Shown here one piece after another: positions 43,843 through 55,352 of a DNA stretch of 64,000 bases. The notes beneath the pieces were generated by a model. It was given only the letters and a program-made list of their open reading frames with translations, had not been told where the DNA came from and ran no database searches. Each line of letters begins with the position of its first letter. Position 1 is the stretch's first letter. Made by a program: the position numbers and the translations under genes. The DNA comes from Cinnamomum chago (taxonomy: Eukaryota > Streptophyta > Magnoliopsida > Laurales > Lauraceae), in contig CP142455.1 of the NCBI GenBank assembly GCA_038049695.1, positions 26,139,501 through 26,203,500 of the forward strand. Direction: 5' to 3'.

Positions 43843-44773
43843 TGAGTTGACCACAACTTCAGAGTTCGAGTTGATCACTAAGAGATTTCAAAGTAGTGAT
43901 CAGAAGGGTAAAATACAAATTTTAAGAAAACTTAGAGAATTCGGTTGTCCTTCATCTACTTCTCTTATCGAACCAGACGTAAAATTGAATACCCGCGGTC
44001 GGTCATCATCGAAAAGAAAGAAGTTGGATAGATCTACGCGTCGGGAACCATCTAATTTTGAATACGCACTGTCGATAAAAGATAGCGTTCCAGCTAGATT
44101 AAGCAATACAGTTGCAACGAAGAATAAGGAGAAAATGACTGTCCGTCGCACTCGGTCATGTACGTTTCTGCATTTGCTTCCTCAGTCTTTGGGCCCCTAT
44201 ATCCACACTATTAAGGATGTTGCAACTGATGGTAACTGTGGATTCAGAGCGATAGCTGGTCTCTTAGGATTGGGCGAGGATAGATGGATGCAGGTTAGAA
44301 TGGATTTGAGCAATGAATTGCAGAGGTATCAAAATTATTATGCACTGGTCTATGGAGGAGAGGACAGGGTTGGGGAGCTGTATTACGCATTGTGTTACTT
44401 TGAAAGCAATCCTTCATTTGATCGATGGATGACAATGCCGGACATGGGTCACTTAATATCTTCATATTATAACGTTGTATTGGTCCTTCTTTCACTGCAG
44501 CAGTGCCTTACTTTCCTGCCTTTGAGATCATCCCCGATTCCATCAAGTTCTCACAAAGTGCTCGCGGTTGGTTTCGTCAATGGAAACTATTTTGTTCAGG
44601 TCTTCATGAAACCCGAATCACCCATGCCTCCCATTGCTACAAATTGGCATAGACACCACCATCCTGAAGCAGACGGATGGCAGATCCCATATGCAAAGAG
44701 CATCGAGCAATTCAGAGAATTGATTGGAAACAGTGTCGCAACGCAGGAGTCGGTCAATCTTGACAGCGATTGA
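43843..44773 (+). pseudogene. MULE transposase C-terminus with OTU protease domain, truncated
   Basis: The frame has no ATG at its start and runs back into the LTR junction. It opens with ELITKRF and ILRKLREFG, a transposase C-terminal region, then NTRGRSSSKRKKLDRSTRRE. From about residue 105 comes an OTU cysteine-protease-like domain: DGNCGFRAIAGLLG (Asp and catalytic Cys), WMTMPDMGHLISSYYNVVLV, LSLQQCLTFLPLR and GFVNGNYFVQVF. Related plant proteins in this fusion usually have His where NYF has Tyr, so the catalytic His appears lost. These MULE-borne OTU proteins are thought to serve the element. The transposase catalytic core is missing upstream of the breakpoint. Confidence 0.8.
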
Positions 44774-45343
44774 TTATGTGTACTCTCCATTTGATGTAAA
44801 CAAACATATTACCTATTTTGTATTGGATGGCCAATGAATTCGATCGGGTCTTTATGTGTTTATGTTGTGTATTAATTCATTAATAATATTCCAAAAAAGG
44901 TATTACTTCATTAACAACTGCTCGGTTAAACATGGCTAGGCAAATTTGTTCTGCACGGTGAATATATTCCGTGAAAATGGATAATGCACGGCATAAAGTT
45001 GCCGTGCAAAAACTATTTGCACATTAGTAAAGTGCCGTGCACTCATTATTTGCTCGGAACATGGTGGCCGTGCAGTGTATTTTAGCAAATATTCGGACAG
45101 AAACACATAACATACATGCACATACAAGTTCAAACATAAAAAAGTGTATCCTCAAAACATCCATTAAAAAAATGTATACATCCAAAAAATCAGGTGATCC
45201 ATCCATACATATCCAAAAAATTCCTTAAATCCCAAAAATGGATAAACCCATCCATACATCCTCTAAAGTGTATGCTTTAATTTCCCATCCATACAGACTG
45301 AACAAAAGAATAAGACAAAAAAAAAAAAAAAACCCTCATGCCA
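44774..45343. other. Spacer between the OTU and plant mobile domain genes
   Basis: Convergent 3' ends. Holds the GCACGG-rich block (44918-45090) and a poly-A run (45317-45333). Confidence 0.55.
44918..45090. repeat. GCACGG/CCGTGC palindrome block 1
   Basis: Begins ACTGCTCGGTTAAACATGG and repeats GCACGG or its inverse CCGTGC at 15-30 bp spacing, ending TTTGCTCGGAAC. It looks like a subterminal array or a small element of its own. Confidence 0.6.
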
Positions 45344-47665
45344 TCATGGATCTGTACGTCGTCGGTACGTCACCGGCAAGCCATCCAGGATCTCGAGGGT
45401 GGTTTGTAGTGCCCGGTAATAGAAATCTGCAGGCTGTTCCGTTCGTGCAATCGTAGCGCGGAGATGGTCCCTCGCCCGAGTGATCTGCCAATCCACAATT
45501 AACTGTGTCAATACCTAAGATAAGTATAACAAATGGATGCATAATGTTTCGATAAAGTACAAACACTCACCACTCTTGGAGTCGGGTCAGCTACACCCTC
45601 ATTAGGGTGATAGTGGGAATGACGTTGGGGGTTCTGTACTCGAGGGTGTGAAATCCTAAAAAACCACTCTTGGTAGTCGGGTGAGCACTCCCATGCATGT
45701 TGCGCTCGATGGCCGCGGTGCGCTAAGGACAATACATGATCCTCCCAAGTAACCCAGTACTGGTCTAGAAATCTGTAAGAGACCCTGTATTGTCCAGCAG
45801 TAGATCCCCGAGACGCACGAATGGGGGCGAGCGGTGCGGGTGGGATGGTCTGTACATATCCAAACTGTCGGAGAACCCTATGTGGATGGTAGGGTTCAAT
45901 GACATCTAGCGCTCTCAAGCAACCACAGAAGAAAGATATCTGATGGAATAGATGATGAGCCCTGACACCAGTATATGGATCCCACTGGACCTGTGGCAAG
46001 TAAATGAAAGAACTCATTGTTATAATAAAAATTTGTTCGTTGAAAAAAGTGCAACATTAAACCAAGGACCCCATATGGGTGCTCACCTGACTCGGATGTA
46101 GGTCATCCAGCCTCTCACGCAACAGTTTGATGTTCTCCCTCGCAATCCCAGAATCTTGTCCAGCATTCCAGCGGCTCGCTTGAGGCATACCAGCGGTATA
46201 TCCCCACTGCGCAGGAGGACGGGTAAATGGGAAGTGCTCGTACACCCAAGACTGCAAAAGATACCAATTATTAATTATACAATTTAAAGGATCAATTACG
46301 ATGGAACATGTATATGTATATGTATTACCGTGAGCAGTGTCAGATATCCAGCAATCTGTCGCACGTCTGCCCTCGTGGCGGTCCCCAATTGTCGATAAAG
46401 ATATGCAAGTGCGGCAGCCCCCCATGCATAACGACGGACCCGTGGCAAGTCCATCAGTAAATGTAGTTAGGCAATGGGGACTCGAGTGACTGACTTATCG
46501 GAGAAGAGTGTGCAGCCTAACAAATACAGAAGATAGCCTCTAGCTGCACACTCTACCTGCTCAACAGACGACGCAGGACTCACCTGGCCGCACACCCGTT
46601 TGATCCAGGCCATTCTCACTACCCCACCACGAGCTACTCTCAACTCAGCTGACGCAGATGCCCTATCCACGCCCAGTCCACGCTCAAGTAAATCTACTTG
46701 ATCAGTAAATCCCATACTAGTCGATGCGTGGACAGGCAGTCCCGTTACTGGGATGCCGAGGAGAGTACCCACATCATCTAAGGTGATCATCATCTCACCA
46801 AATGGCATGTGGAATGTATTTGTCTCGGGCTGCCACCTCTCTACAAAGCTGGATACCAGAGGGCTGGAGATATATCGGTAAGATAAACGCTTCAAATCTG
46901 CCAATCCAGACTCTTCTATAATAGCATAAAACCGAGGAACATGGATATCGGCCCCATCCCCGGGCAAAGGTATGTACCAATCCTTCAGCCCTCGCCAATG
47001 ATTGATACACTTGAGTGCCTCACGTTCCTGCACATTACAAGTATAAATCTTCATTAATATCTGTTATTATAGACTTCAACACATCTTATTTGAAAAACGA
47101 TTAATTAAAACATTAAAAAAGGCAATTGTACCTCCCCGTCCCATATGGACAAGGCTACGTGTGTCCTAAAACTCATAAGGACAGATAGGTCGGCCGGACC
47201 GCCGGGGATAGGACCCTCCCTTGCCGCCGCAGCAGGAGGACTGGATGGCTGTCCCTCCTCGAAATGGGAATCATCCTCCCCTGGTGCCGCTGCAGGGAGA
47301 CTGGACAGCTGTGCCTCCTCCTCAGAGGAATCATCCTCTGAAGAACTGTCACCATGCTCTTCTCCTGGTGCCGATGCACGGGGACTGGGCGGCTGTGCCT
47401 CCTCCTCTGAGGAATCATCCTCTGAAGAACTGTCAACATGCTCCTCAACCTGCTCCGGGAGTGGATCCTGTTGCAGTTTTCGTCTTCATTCAGACGCCGT
47501 TGGCCGTTGACGGCCGGCGGTCGAAGAACTCGCATGCACACCTCGGGAACGCGATCTTGAGACACCGATCTTCGTCCGAACTCTCGATGGCTCGCTAGAA
47601 GAACTGGCCCGTCCCCCTGTCATCTGTGAGCTTCCACCAATACGGCGAGCTGGTCTTCTAGGCAT
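45344..47665 (-). pseudogene. Plant mobile domain (PMD) protein gene, two in-frame stops
   Basis: Five exons on - with GT-AG junctions in phase: 47665-47132, 47027-46329, 46251-46087, 45990-45571, 45484-45344. Exon 1 encodes a basic start (MPRRPARRIGG) and an acidic Ser/Glu-rich repeat (SSSEDDSSEEEAQ twice). Exon 2 carries the plant mobile domain (PF10536): ALKCINHWRGLKDWY, FVERWQPETNTFHMPFGEMM, ITLDDVGTLLGIPVTG and ARGYLLYLLGCTLF. Later exons hold SWVYEHFPF, FDQ-like dimension blocks and TWEDHVLSLAHRG. The ending ETT-EILDGLP is typical. TGA (47486-47488) and TAA just before LHLLMDLPRVRR interrupt it. PMD genes occur both as host genes (MAIN/MAIL type) and inside MULE and gypsy elements. The OTU neighbour indicates the latter. 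Confidence 0.82.
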
Positions 47666-47719
47666 TTCTTCCAATCTGTTAAAAAAGAAAACCAATAAAA
47701 GAGGATATCATTTTTTTTT

Positions 47720-47945
47720 ACTGCTCGGTTTAAATAGACAGTGCAACATTATTCTGCACGGCGAAATGGAACCGTGCCAGTTCTGTTTGCACAGCTCAAT
47801 ATAACCGTGCAACCTCTGTTTGCACGGCAATATGAAACCGTGCAAATTATATGTGCACAGCTTATATTGGACGTGCATATATATTATGCACGGTTTAACA
47901 TTGTCGTGCATAAAATCCCTGCACGTCTCTGGACTGCCGAGCAGA
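47720..47945. repeat. GCACGG/CCGTGC palindrome block 2
   Basis: Starts ACTGCTCGGTTTAAATAG and ends CTGCCGAGCAG, which is inverse to its start. Between them are at least five GCACGG-spacer-CCGTGC units. It lies upstream of the PMD gene. Block 1 lies downstream of the PMD gene. Confidence 0.65.
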
Positions 47946-48700
47946 TCGCGAACAGATGTTTTCTTGGGTTTTCAACTTCGGACAGTGTTTAGAGTTCCTC
48001 CCTCCCATCCATCTCATTCATTAGGGACTCCCCTATCTATTGTAAATGTCCATACACTCTAATGCATACATTAAACCTAAACAAATATATGAAAATGATA
48101 AATCTATGGGAGGAAGAAGAAGAATGAGAAGAAGAAGAAGAGCTAACCTGTTGAGCTGATTCTTATGGATGGTGAGGAGAGCCACACGAGAATCGCAATG
48201 AATAAGAGGTATGGGCGGGATAGATGCTGAGGTTTGAAAATGAATGGAGAGTATCGTTTTCTTTGGTGTGATAAGGGTAGTTTTGGTATTATGGTGGGTG
48301 GGCTAAGTAAAACCTTGACAAAAATAAAATGGGTGTGGTGAGCTCAGCAAGTGGGTGTGTTCAACAATTGTTGTGGGTGCATTTAGAATTTCCCTAAACT
48401 CTGATTAAATGGATTAGGATACAAAAGCATAAAAATGATGAATTAGAATGCTCCTAAGTCCTAACCATATCATCATCCATTTCAATGTTATGTTTTCACA
48501 GATAACTACAACTCTATCAAAAAACAAAAGGTCTTTTCCTGTTTGGTGAGGCTGTGCATCGTTTGTTGTTGCAGAGAAAAAAAAAACAAACACCCTCACC
48601 GAACATTTGTAAAGAGGCCTTATGCTAGTTGTTGAGAGGTACAAAAATAAATAAAAGGAAGGCAAATGGGTTGATTTTGTGTGCAGAAACTGGAATACTA
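47946..48700. other. Right flank of the MULE-like region
   Basis: No gene was recognised. GAA/GAAGAA triplets occur near 48112-48140. The right terminus of the MULE-type element was not found. Confidence 0.4.
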
Positions 48701-49336
48701 AGTGTGTGGGGTCATTTGGTAGTCACGGGTTTATGTGGGGCCGCTCTCCGATTTCGGGTCTACCCTTAGTCTCGGTGTTGTCCAGCTCGGTAATAACGCC
48801 ATCTCGCGAAGTCCACCTCGGTCTCGGCCTTGAGCTCGATCTCGGCCTCCTGTCACTCAGCCATAAATGCGCTGCCTTGACGGGGTCGGCGAACTGACAA
48901 ATAGAGTGGGCACCAGACCTAGATAAGTGGCACGCCTTATCTCAGGGTCACGTCCATAGGTATAGGAGAATGTTCTGATGAGACGTCCCCTTTTTACCTA
49001 CCCCCACTCAGGGGAGAAAGGTACATGCTGATGGGACTTCCATCTCTCCTTGAGGGGTCCAGTCCAATGATGACTCTCACGTCTATATAATGCATGAGAG
49101 GAACTGTAAGAGGTACGCAACAAATCTCCCTCCCATACTTCTCCTTCTCCATTTTTCTCAGTTATCATACTAACTTGAGCATCGAAGTGCCTTCGGCTGC
49201 CGACAGCCAGGGGCTCTGACCTTCCTTCCCTTTTCAGGTCATCGGATGCCCGATCTTCCCCCCTGATCATCCTCAGATCATCACACCAAGAGCTTAACTC
49301 TCTCCAAACCAAGTCTGTAATTTTTAGGCACTTACA
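48700..49336 (+). mobile_element. Ty3/gypsy (Tat-type) 5' LTR, start approximate
   Basis: The 3' edge is fixed by TTACA (49332-49336) followed by the PBS. A TATA box, TCTATATAATGC at 49082-49093, precedes a GTAAGAGGTACGCAAC leader. The 5' edge could not be fixed, since several TG starts near 48676-48710 are possible. No 3' LTR exists in the window. Confidence 0.6.
49082..49093 (+). promoter_or_regulatory. TATA box in the Tat-type LTR
   Basis: TCTATATAATGC, placed about 250 bp before the LTR end, as expected for the U3/R boundary of this LTR class. Confidence 0.6.
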
Positions 49337-49356
49337 GTTGGCGTCGTCTGTGGGAA
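49337..49356 (+). other. Primer binding site of the Tat-type element
   Basis: GTTGGCGTCGTCTGTGGGAA begins right after the LTR. Ty3/gypsy Tat/Athila elements typically have TTGGCGCCGTCTGTGGGAA-like sites. Here the CGCC is CGTC. Confidence 0.75.
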
Positions 49357-49390
49357 TTGGATCTTTACCAAAATCAGACCTGTGAAAGCC

Positions 49391-51853
49391 ATGCCTCCAA
49401 AAACCAGATACGGCGGCGAAGGAGTGTCGAAGTCTCGAAGAGCTTCATCCTTCCCTCCGCCGGAACATCCCCCATTTCCATCATTTTTGCAACCTCAGCT
49501 GCTCCAGTTGATGCTTCCAGAACTGCCCCCTGGCGTTCGTTCTGCTTTTCTCCCCCCCTCCGGGACCGACAGAGGTTCCCCCCGTCAGGCAGGAGCTACC
49601 AGGGATTCCCCGCCAGAGAAAGTCCGGAGGAAAGTCTAGTCCCGCGTACGTAGAGGGCGTTGTCCAGTCAGACTCCTCGTCTCAGCCTGTAACGACGCAC
49701 CTCCGTCGTGACGACCATCGTGAGGTTCCTTGCCCTCTCGATGATCAGCCACCCAGGGGTCCACAGCAGAACGCCTCCCCGTCGGATCTTCGACGACGAG
49801 GCAAAACCCCTGTCAGAACGAAATCTCATCAATCTCACCATCGCACTCACAATGACGATCAATCCTTTCATCGAGCCCGCGAACAAGAAAATGACCCCCT
49901 ATTTGAAGAGCTCGATGCCCAGAACCGGGTCCTCCAAGAAAAAGAGGAGTTGATTCGCCATCTCCAGAAGCAGCTCAAGGCAAATGAGAGGAGGTCTCAC
50001 ATTCCGCCTCCCAGGCGACAGCAGAACCGTCCGGGCAGCCGAGATCTGAGGCAGGTCCTCAACGATAGAAGGAGAGATCGCTGCGAAGAGGAAGGCTAGA
50101 GCAGCATCCACCTACTTAGCGACCTCGGGGGATTGCGTCGCGAGCCAGGATCCCCGAGGCCAGAGAACACGACGGGCCTAAAGGAACTGCTGGACCACTA
50201 TGTCAAACAAGAAGTCCAGGCCCGGCTGGCCGAGATCGGTTTCATCCGAGGCCAAATGGAGGACCGCGAAGAAGATGACCAGGGCATGTCCACCTTCTCA
50301 TAGGAGATAAAAGATTTCTCCCTCCCCGAGAGATTCAGCATCCCAAGGTTCGTCCTCTATGACGGGACCTCGGACCCAGAGGCTCACCTACGGCATTTCA
50401 CTCAGTGGATGTAGATATGGGGGGATGTCGGCCACCTGAATTGCAGGTTCTTCTCCTCAAGCCTAGGCGACCTCCCCCTCCGATGGTTTTGCGCAATCCC
50501 TTCTGGGACGATCACGAGCTGGCGATAGCTCCGAAGCTCCTTCGTCGAGAAGTTTCAAGCGCACCGTGTCATCCCGAAGACAGGTGGCAAACTCATGGCG
50601 ATCCGGATGAAAGATGGTGAAAGTATCACTGCATTCGCCAGGAGAATCTGGACGATATATAGCCAAATCACGGATGCCAACGATGACGTCGCTATCATGT
50701 GTTTCCGGCAGGTCTTACTCCTAGGAAACGAACTCCGGAAGGACTTGGTCCGGACTCCCGTGACCACGATGAAAGCGCTGATGGCAAGGGTCAATCAGTA
50801 CATTGAACAGGAAGAGGACGAGGCTCATGGCAAGGAGCGGTTCGGACTCCTGCAGAAAGATCAAACTTCCAAAGAAGGAGTGTTCTCCAAACCAAAGCTC
50901 GACAAAAAGAGGACGGCCTCCAGTTCGCCAACCATCTCAACCTCTATCTCGGGTAGCAGCAAAAGACCAAAGTTCAAACCTGTCAAGTCCACAGGAGATC
51001 CCTATAGGGCCGTCAATGTCGTCTTCAAGGAGCCCATTTACAGACTCCTGAACAAAATCAAGGCTGAGCCCTACTTCCAGTGGCTGCAGCCGATGAGGGG
51101 CGATCCATCCACCCGAGACCGAAGTAAGAACTGCTCCTATCACGAGCAGCACGGACACATGACCGAGGACTGCATGGCTCTGAAATCCCACCTTGAGAGG
51201 CTCGTCAAGGACGGGCACCTCCGGGAGTACGTCAAGGAGGGAGAGAGGGTCAACCAAGCCCAGCAGCACGCCCCACCCAGTGATGATCAGGACAACGACG
51301 AACTAACAGGTATCATCAACGTCATTCACCTGGCCCCCGCTCCAAATGGGGGAAGTGCCCAATCTCGGCCAAAGGCCAGGAAGGCTGCTCATGGCAAACA
51401 AGTGATGTCAGCCGAGTTGGAGAGTGCTCCGAAGAGAGCAAGGAAGGAAAAACCCAAGATCTGGTTCTCAGACAAAGACCTGGGAGGGGTCCAGCTCCCC
51501 CACAACGACGCCCTCATCCTCACCCTACGGCTCAACAACTACACTGTGAAGCGTGTCCTTGTAGATCCAGGGAGCTCGTCTGAGATCCTCTACTTTAGCT
51601 GTTTCAAGCAGCTCGACTTGACCGAGTCCGACCTGCAGGAAGCCCGCGTCCCTTTGGTAGGCTTCAGCGCCAAGCCAGTGTATCCCAAAAGGAGGATATC
51701 GCTTGAAGTCCAGGTAGGAGGCACCACGAAAATTGCTGAGTTTTTTGTAGTGGACGTGCCATCTCCTTACAACGTCATAATGGGGTGTACTTGGCTGCAT
51801 GCCATGGAGGCAGTACGTTCCTCCTTTCATCAGAAGCTCAAGTTTCCACTATA
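49391..51853 (+). pseudogene. Tat-type Ty3/gypsy gag and protease, decayed
   Basis: Starts MPPKTRYGGEG. Through several frames and stops it gives EIKDFSLPERFSIPRF, DGTSDPEAHLRHFTQWM, DLPLRWFCAI and FVEKFQAHRV, the gag core of Tat/Athila-type elements. The 419-codon frame from 50595 continues gag, with a Cys/His cluster CSYHEQHGHMTEDC, and reaches the protease KRVLVDPGSSSEILYF, where the usual D-x-GSS motif is DPGSS. It ends at TAG 51852-51854. Several nonsense codons show that it is dead. Confidence 0.85.
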
Positions 51854-53619
51854 GAAGGCTGGAGGGGCGGTTGAAATAATGACCGTATGGGGAAACCAGG
51901 AGATGGCCAGACAATGCCTTACGGTCGTAGTACCTGGAGAAACGAAGTCGCAACAAGTGCATATGGCCGAATTCGAGGCCGAACTGGAGGATGTCGGGCG
52001 AACAGTGGGGCAGAAGAGCGTAGAAGAGCTCACTGAAGTCAGGATCAATTCCGATGACCCTGAGCGATATTTCCTATTGGGGAGCCAGCTCCCCGACAAC
52101 GAGAGGGCCGAGCTACTCAACTTCCTGCTGCAGAACAAGGACGTCTTCGCTTGGACTCCGTATGAGATGCCCTAGATCGACACCGATTTAATGTGCCACG
52201 AGCTAAATGTTGACCCTAAACACAAGCCCGTAATACAGAAAGCCCGTAGGACTGGGGTCCCACAAACAGAAGCAGTAATCGAAGAGGTAGATAAACTCCT
52301 TGAAGCTAGGGCGATCAGCGAAGTACACTATCCAAAGTGGCTAGCCAACGCAGTAGTGGTGAAGAAGAAGAATGGCAAGTGGAGGTTCTACGTGGACTTC
52401 ACCGACCTCAACAAAGCCTGCCCCAAGGACATCTTTCTCCTCTTGAAGATCGACCAGATGTTCGACGCCACCTCGGGACACGATAGAATGAGCTTCCTCG
52501 ACACCTACAGAGGTTACCACCAAATCCCCCCTGCACGGGCCCAATGAGGAAAAAACTGCATTCATAACACCTCGGGGCATCTACTGTTACAAAGTGATGC
52601 CCTTCGGGTTGAAAAATGCCGGGGCAACATACCAAAGGCTGATCCCGAAGATGTTTCAAGGCCAGCTTGGGAAGACAGTGGAGGTCTACATCGATGACAT
52701 GGTGGTCAAGTCCAAAATGTCACAAGATCATTTGGCAGATTTACGCCAAACGTTCACCACCCTTAGAAAATTCCAGCTCAAACTGAATGCCTCCAAGTGT
52801 GCGTTTGGCGTCGGCTCTGGCAAGTTCCTAGGGAGCTTGGTAACCCGGAGAGGAATTGAGGCTAATCCAGAACAAATTGCAGCAATCCAGGCGATTCAGA
52901 GCCAGACCTCGGCCAAGCAGGTCCAAAGGCTCACAGTGATGGCTGCCGCGCTCAATCGCTTCATCAGCCGAGCTTCGGATAAATGTCGTCCCTTCTTCCA
53001 ACTCTTGAAAAAGTGCTCCAAATTCCAGTGGACCCCTGAATGTGATCAAGCGCTAGAAAGACTCAAGGAGTACCTCTCTTCACTATCGCTGTTGTCCACT
53101 CCATCACCAGGTGACCTCCTCTATCTCTACTTAGCAGTCTCGGACCACGCAGTGAGCTCGGTGTTAGTTCGAGAGAATGACAAGCAGCAGCAGCCCATTT
53201 ACTACAAAAGTAAAATCCTGCTCGACGCCGAGACCAGGTACCTGCCACTCGAGAAGCTAGCACTGGCACTCATCAGCGCCTCTCGCAAACTCTCCCAATA
53301 CTTCCAGACATACACAGTGGTGGTCGTCACCGAGTACCCGCTCAAATCCCTTTTTCAGAAGGCGGACTTTTCCGACAGAATCTCCAAGTGGGCCATCGAA
53401 CTAGGACTATTCGATATTCAATATCAACCCAGAACAACAATCAAAGCACAAATTCTGGCAGATTTCATCGTCGAATTCACTTCTCCAAGTTCGGCACCGA
53501 CCTTACTCGATACCGAATTGGGGGGCAGCAGGGACAATGAGCAGCCGAGACCGAGCAAGACTGATCTTAGAAACAATTCCTTAAGTCGGCCTGGAAGGTC
53601 TTCGTCGACGGATCTTTGA
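51854..53619 (+). pseudogene. Tat-type Ty3/gypsy reverse transcriptase and first RNase H
   Basis: In pieces: VEELTEVRINSDDPERYFLL; WLANAVVVKKKNGKWRFYVD; FTDLNKACPKD; after a one-base frame change near 52545, GIYCYKVMPFGLKNAGATYQ and VEVYIDDMVVKSK (RT catalytic box); then an RNase H region (YYKSKILLDAETRYLPLEKL, EYPLKSLFQKADFSDRISKW). A TAG at 52173 and the frame change inactivate it. The order continues from the protease frame upstream. Confidence 0.87.
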
Positions 53620-54077
53620 CATCCAGAAGGGCTGGCGCTGGCGTAGTCCTTCAATCCCCAGAGGGGCTATTCATCGAACAAGCACTGACCCTCGAATTCA
53701 AAGCATCCAACAATGAAGTAGAGTACGAAGCGCTGATTGCGGGTCTTGGCAGTGTAAGAATATTGGGGGCACGTCTATTTGTAGTCTTCAGCGACTCCCA
53801 GTTGATGACGAACCAGCTAAGCGAAGACTATCAAGCCCGAGATGAAAGGATGTCGGCCTACTTGGCCCACACGAGAGAGCTCCTCTCCCAATTCGAAAAA
53901 GCAAAAGTCAAGCAAATCGGCAGGGAGTCCAACTGCCATGCAGACGCCCTAGCCAACTTAGCCTCGGCCGTAGAAGCAGGGAAAAGAAGGACAGTCGATG
54001 TAGGGACATTGAAAAAACCGAGCATAGAGCTCCTCCCAGCTCGGCCAGTCATCTTTGTTGATCTCGGTCCAAGCTGA
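53620..54077 (+). pseudogene. Second (archaeal-type) RNase H domain of the Tat element
   Basis: AGAGVVLQSPEGLFIEQALT, NNEVEYEALIAGLGSVRILG, VFSDSQLMTNQL and NCHADALANLASA are the four acidic blocks of a cellular-type RNase H (D, E, D, D). An additional RNase H after the retroviral one is characteristic of the Tat lineage of Ty3/gypsy. The first Asp block is at a frame change. Confidence 0.85.
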
Positions 54078-54469
54078 ATGGATCCGATCATAGCACTATT
54101 AAAAGAAGATAAGCTCCCTGAAGACAAGAATGAAGCCCACAAAATCAGGATGAAAGCGGTTCATTTTTTGCTATCCCCAGATGAGAAGCTCTACAGAAAG
54201 TCCTACACATGGTCATATCTCCAATGCGTTCATCCGAGCAAGGTAGAAGACTTCCTTTTTGAAATTCACGAAGGAATCTGCGGAAGCCACATCGGAGGAA
54301 GATCACTGGCGTACAGGGCCATCAGTCAGGGCTATTGGTGGCCCTATATGCAGACGGACGCCCAGCTCTACGCCAGGAAGTGTGAAAAATGTCAGAAACT
54401 CTCCCACTCTCTACACCAACCAGCGCAGGACTTGAGTCCTCTCTCCAGCCCATGGCCCCTCTCTCAATG
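54078..54469 (+). pseudogene. Tat-type integrase N-terminal zinc domain, truncated
   Basis: LYRKSYTWSYLQCVHPSKVE, EIHEGICGSHIGGRSLAYRA, GYWWPYMQTDA and CEKCQKLSH form the HHCC zinc-binding domain of integrase. Homology stops after SPWPLSQWG at 54469. No catalytic core follows. Confidence 0.85.
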
Positions 54470-54558
54470 GGGCTTTTACATTGAGATTTTTCTTTTTCTC
54501 TTTGCAGTGTTGTTTTCTTCCCCTTTTAATAAAATTTCTGCTACCGTTTCAAAAAAAA
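54470..54558 (+). mobile_element. LINE-like 3' tail joined to the Tat integrase
   Basis: T-rich sequence ending TTTTAATAAAATTTCTGCTACC, then GTTTCAAAAAAAAG. This is the form of plant L1-type 3' UTR ends with a short poly-A. Only about 90 bp are present, which fits an extremely 5'-truncated LINE insertion. Confidence 0.5.
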
Positions 54559-55352
54559 GAATGTTTGAACTTACCAAAATCATGCATTTTCTACTTGCAT
54601 CAATATAATATATATACTTAGTGTAATTACTTATTTATGAAAGGCATTTTCATGATGCTTACACCTCAAACTTTGGGTAATCAGAACACCTCGCTACACA
54701 TCTTAGCGTTTTAAAAAATTAAATGCACCGTCCCTAGTTCCCTCAATCAATTGAGCATACGATATACTTTGACTTTCACTGCTATGACAGAAAAGATAAT
54801 TATTCATTCTAATTAGCAATATTTTGGAAACAGGACCAGACTACTAGCTAATCTAATTGGGTTCAACCAGAACCAGTGCCCTCAATGGTTCAACGAAGGT
54901 AAGACCCATTCAAACAAACAAAATTGGTCAAGACTGATCAAACTTGTGACAAGACCAGTTCTGGAAACCAGTTTTGACAATTTTTCTAAAATTTTATTTT
55001 TGGAATGTTAAAATCATGGTGGCTTGATGGGACTTTAACGCAGGTGAGAATTAAAACGCATTAGATGGGATAATTTTTTCCGTCTTTTGTGCATTGCACC
55101 CTCCATGGTGTAACAAAGTATCAAAAACACTGAACACCACTATTTAAGGCAGTAATGTCACAGAAAAGGTATTCCACTTATTATGATTTTCAATTTTCAA
55201 TTTCCAAATGACCAAACACCCTAAGTAATAATCACTCACCTACAAAAATACTCGGACGATCGCAATTTGGATAGTTCCAAATCCACCATAAACAAAAGAA
55301 AAATCAAAGATACCATCCAAAGGTTGCAATGAAGTAAAGCAAAGAAATAAGT
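54559..55352. other. Intergenic, plus 3' flank of the SNF12 copy
   Basis: No gene was recognised. Bases nearest 55352 are the former 3' UTR of the SNF12-like sequence (reading right to left). Confidence 0.45.

Noticed and set aside
46467..47054. PMD exon taken as an intact single-exon gene
   Set aside because: The frame stops at a TAA inside the domain, homology continues beyond it, and flanking exons join in phase, so it is one exon of a broken gene.
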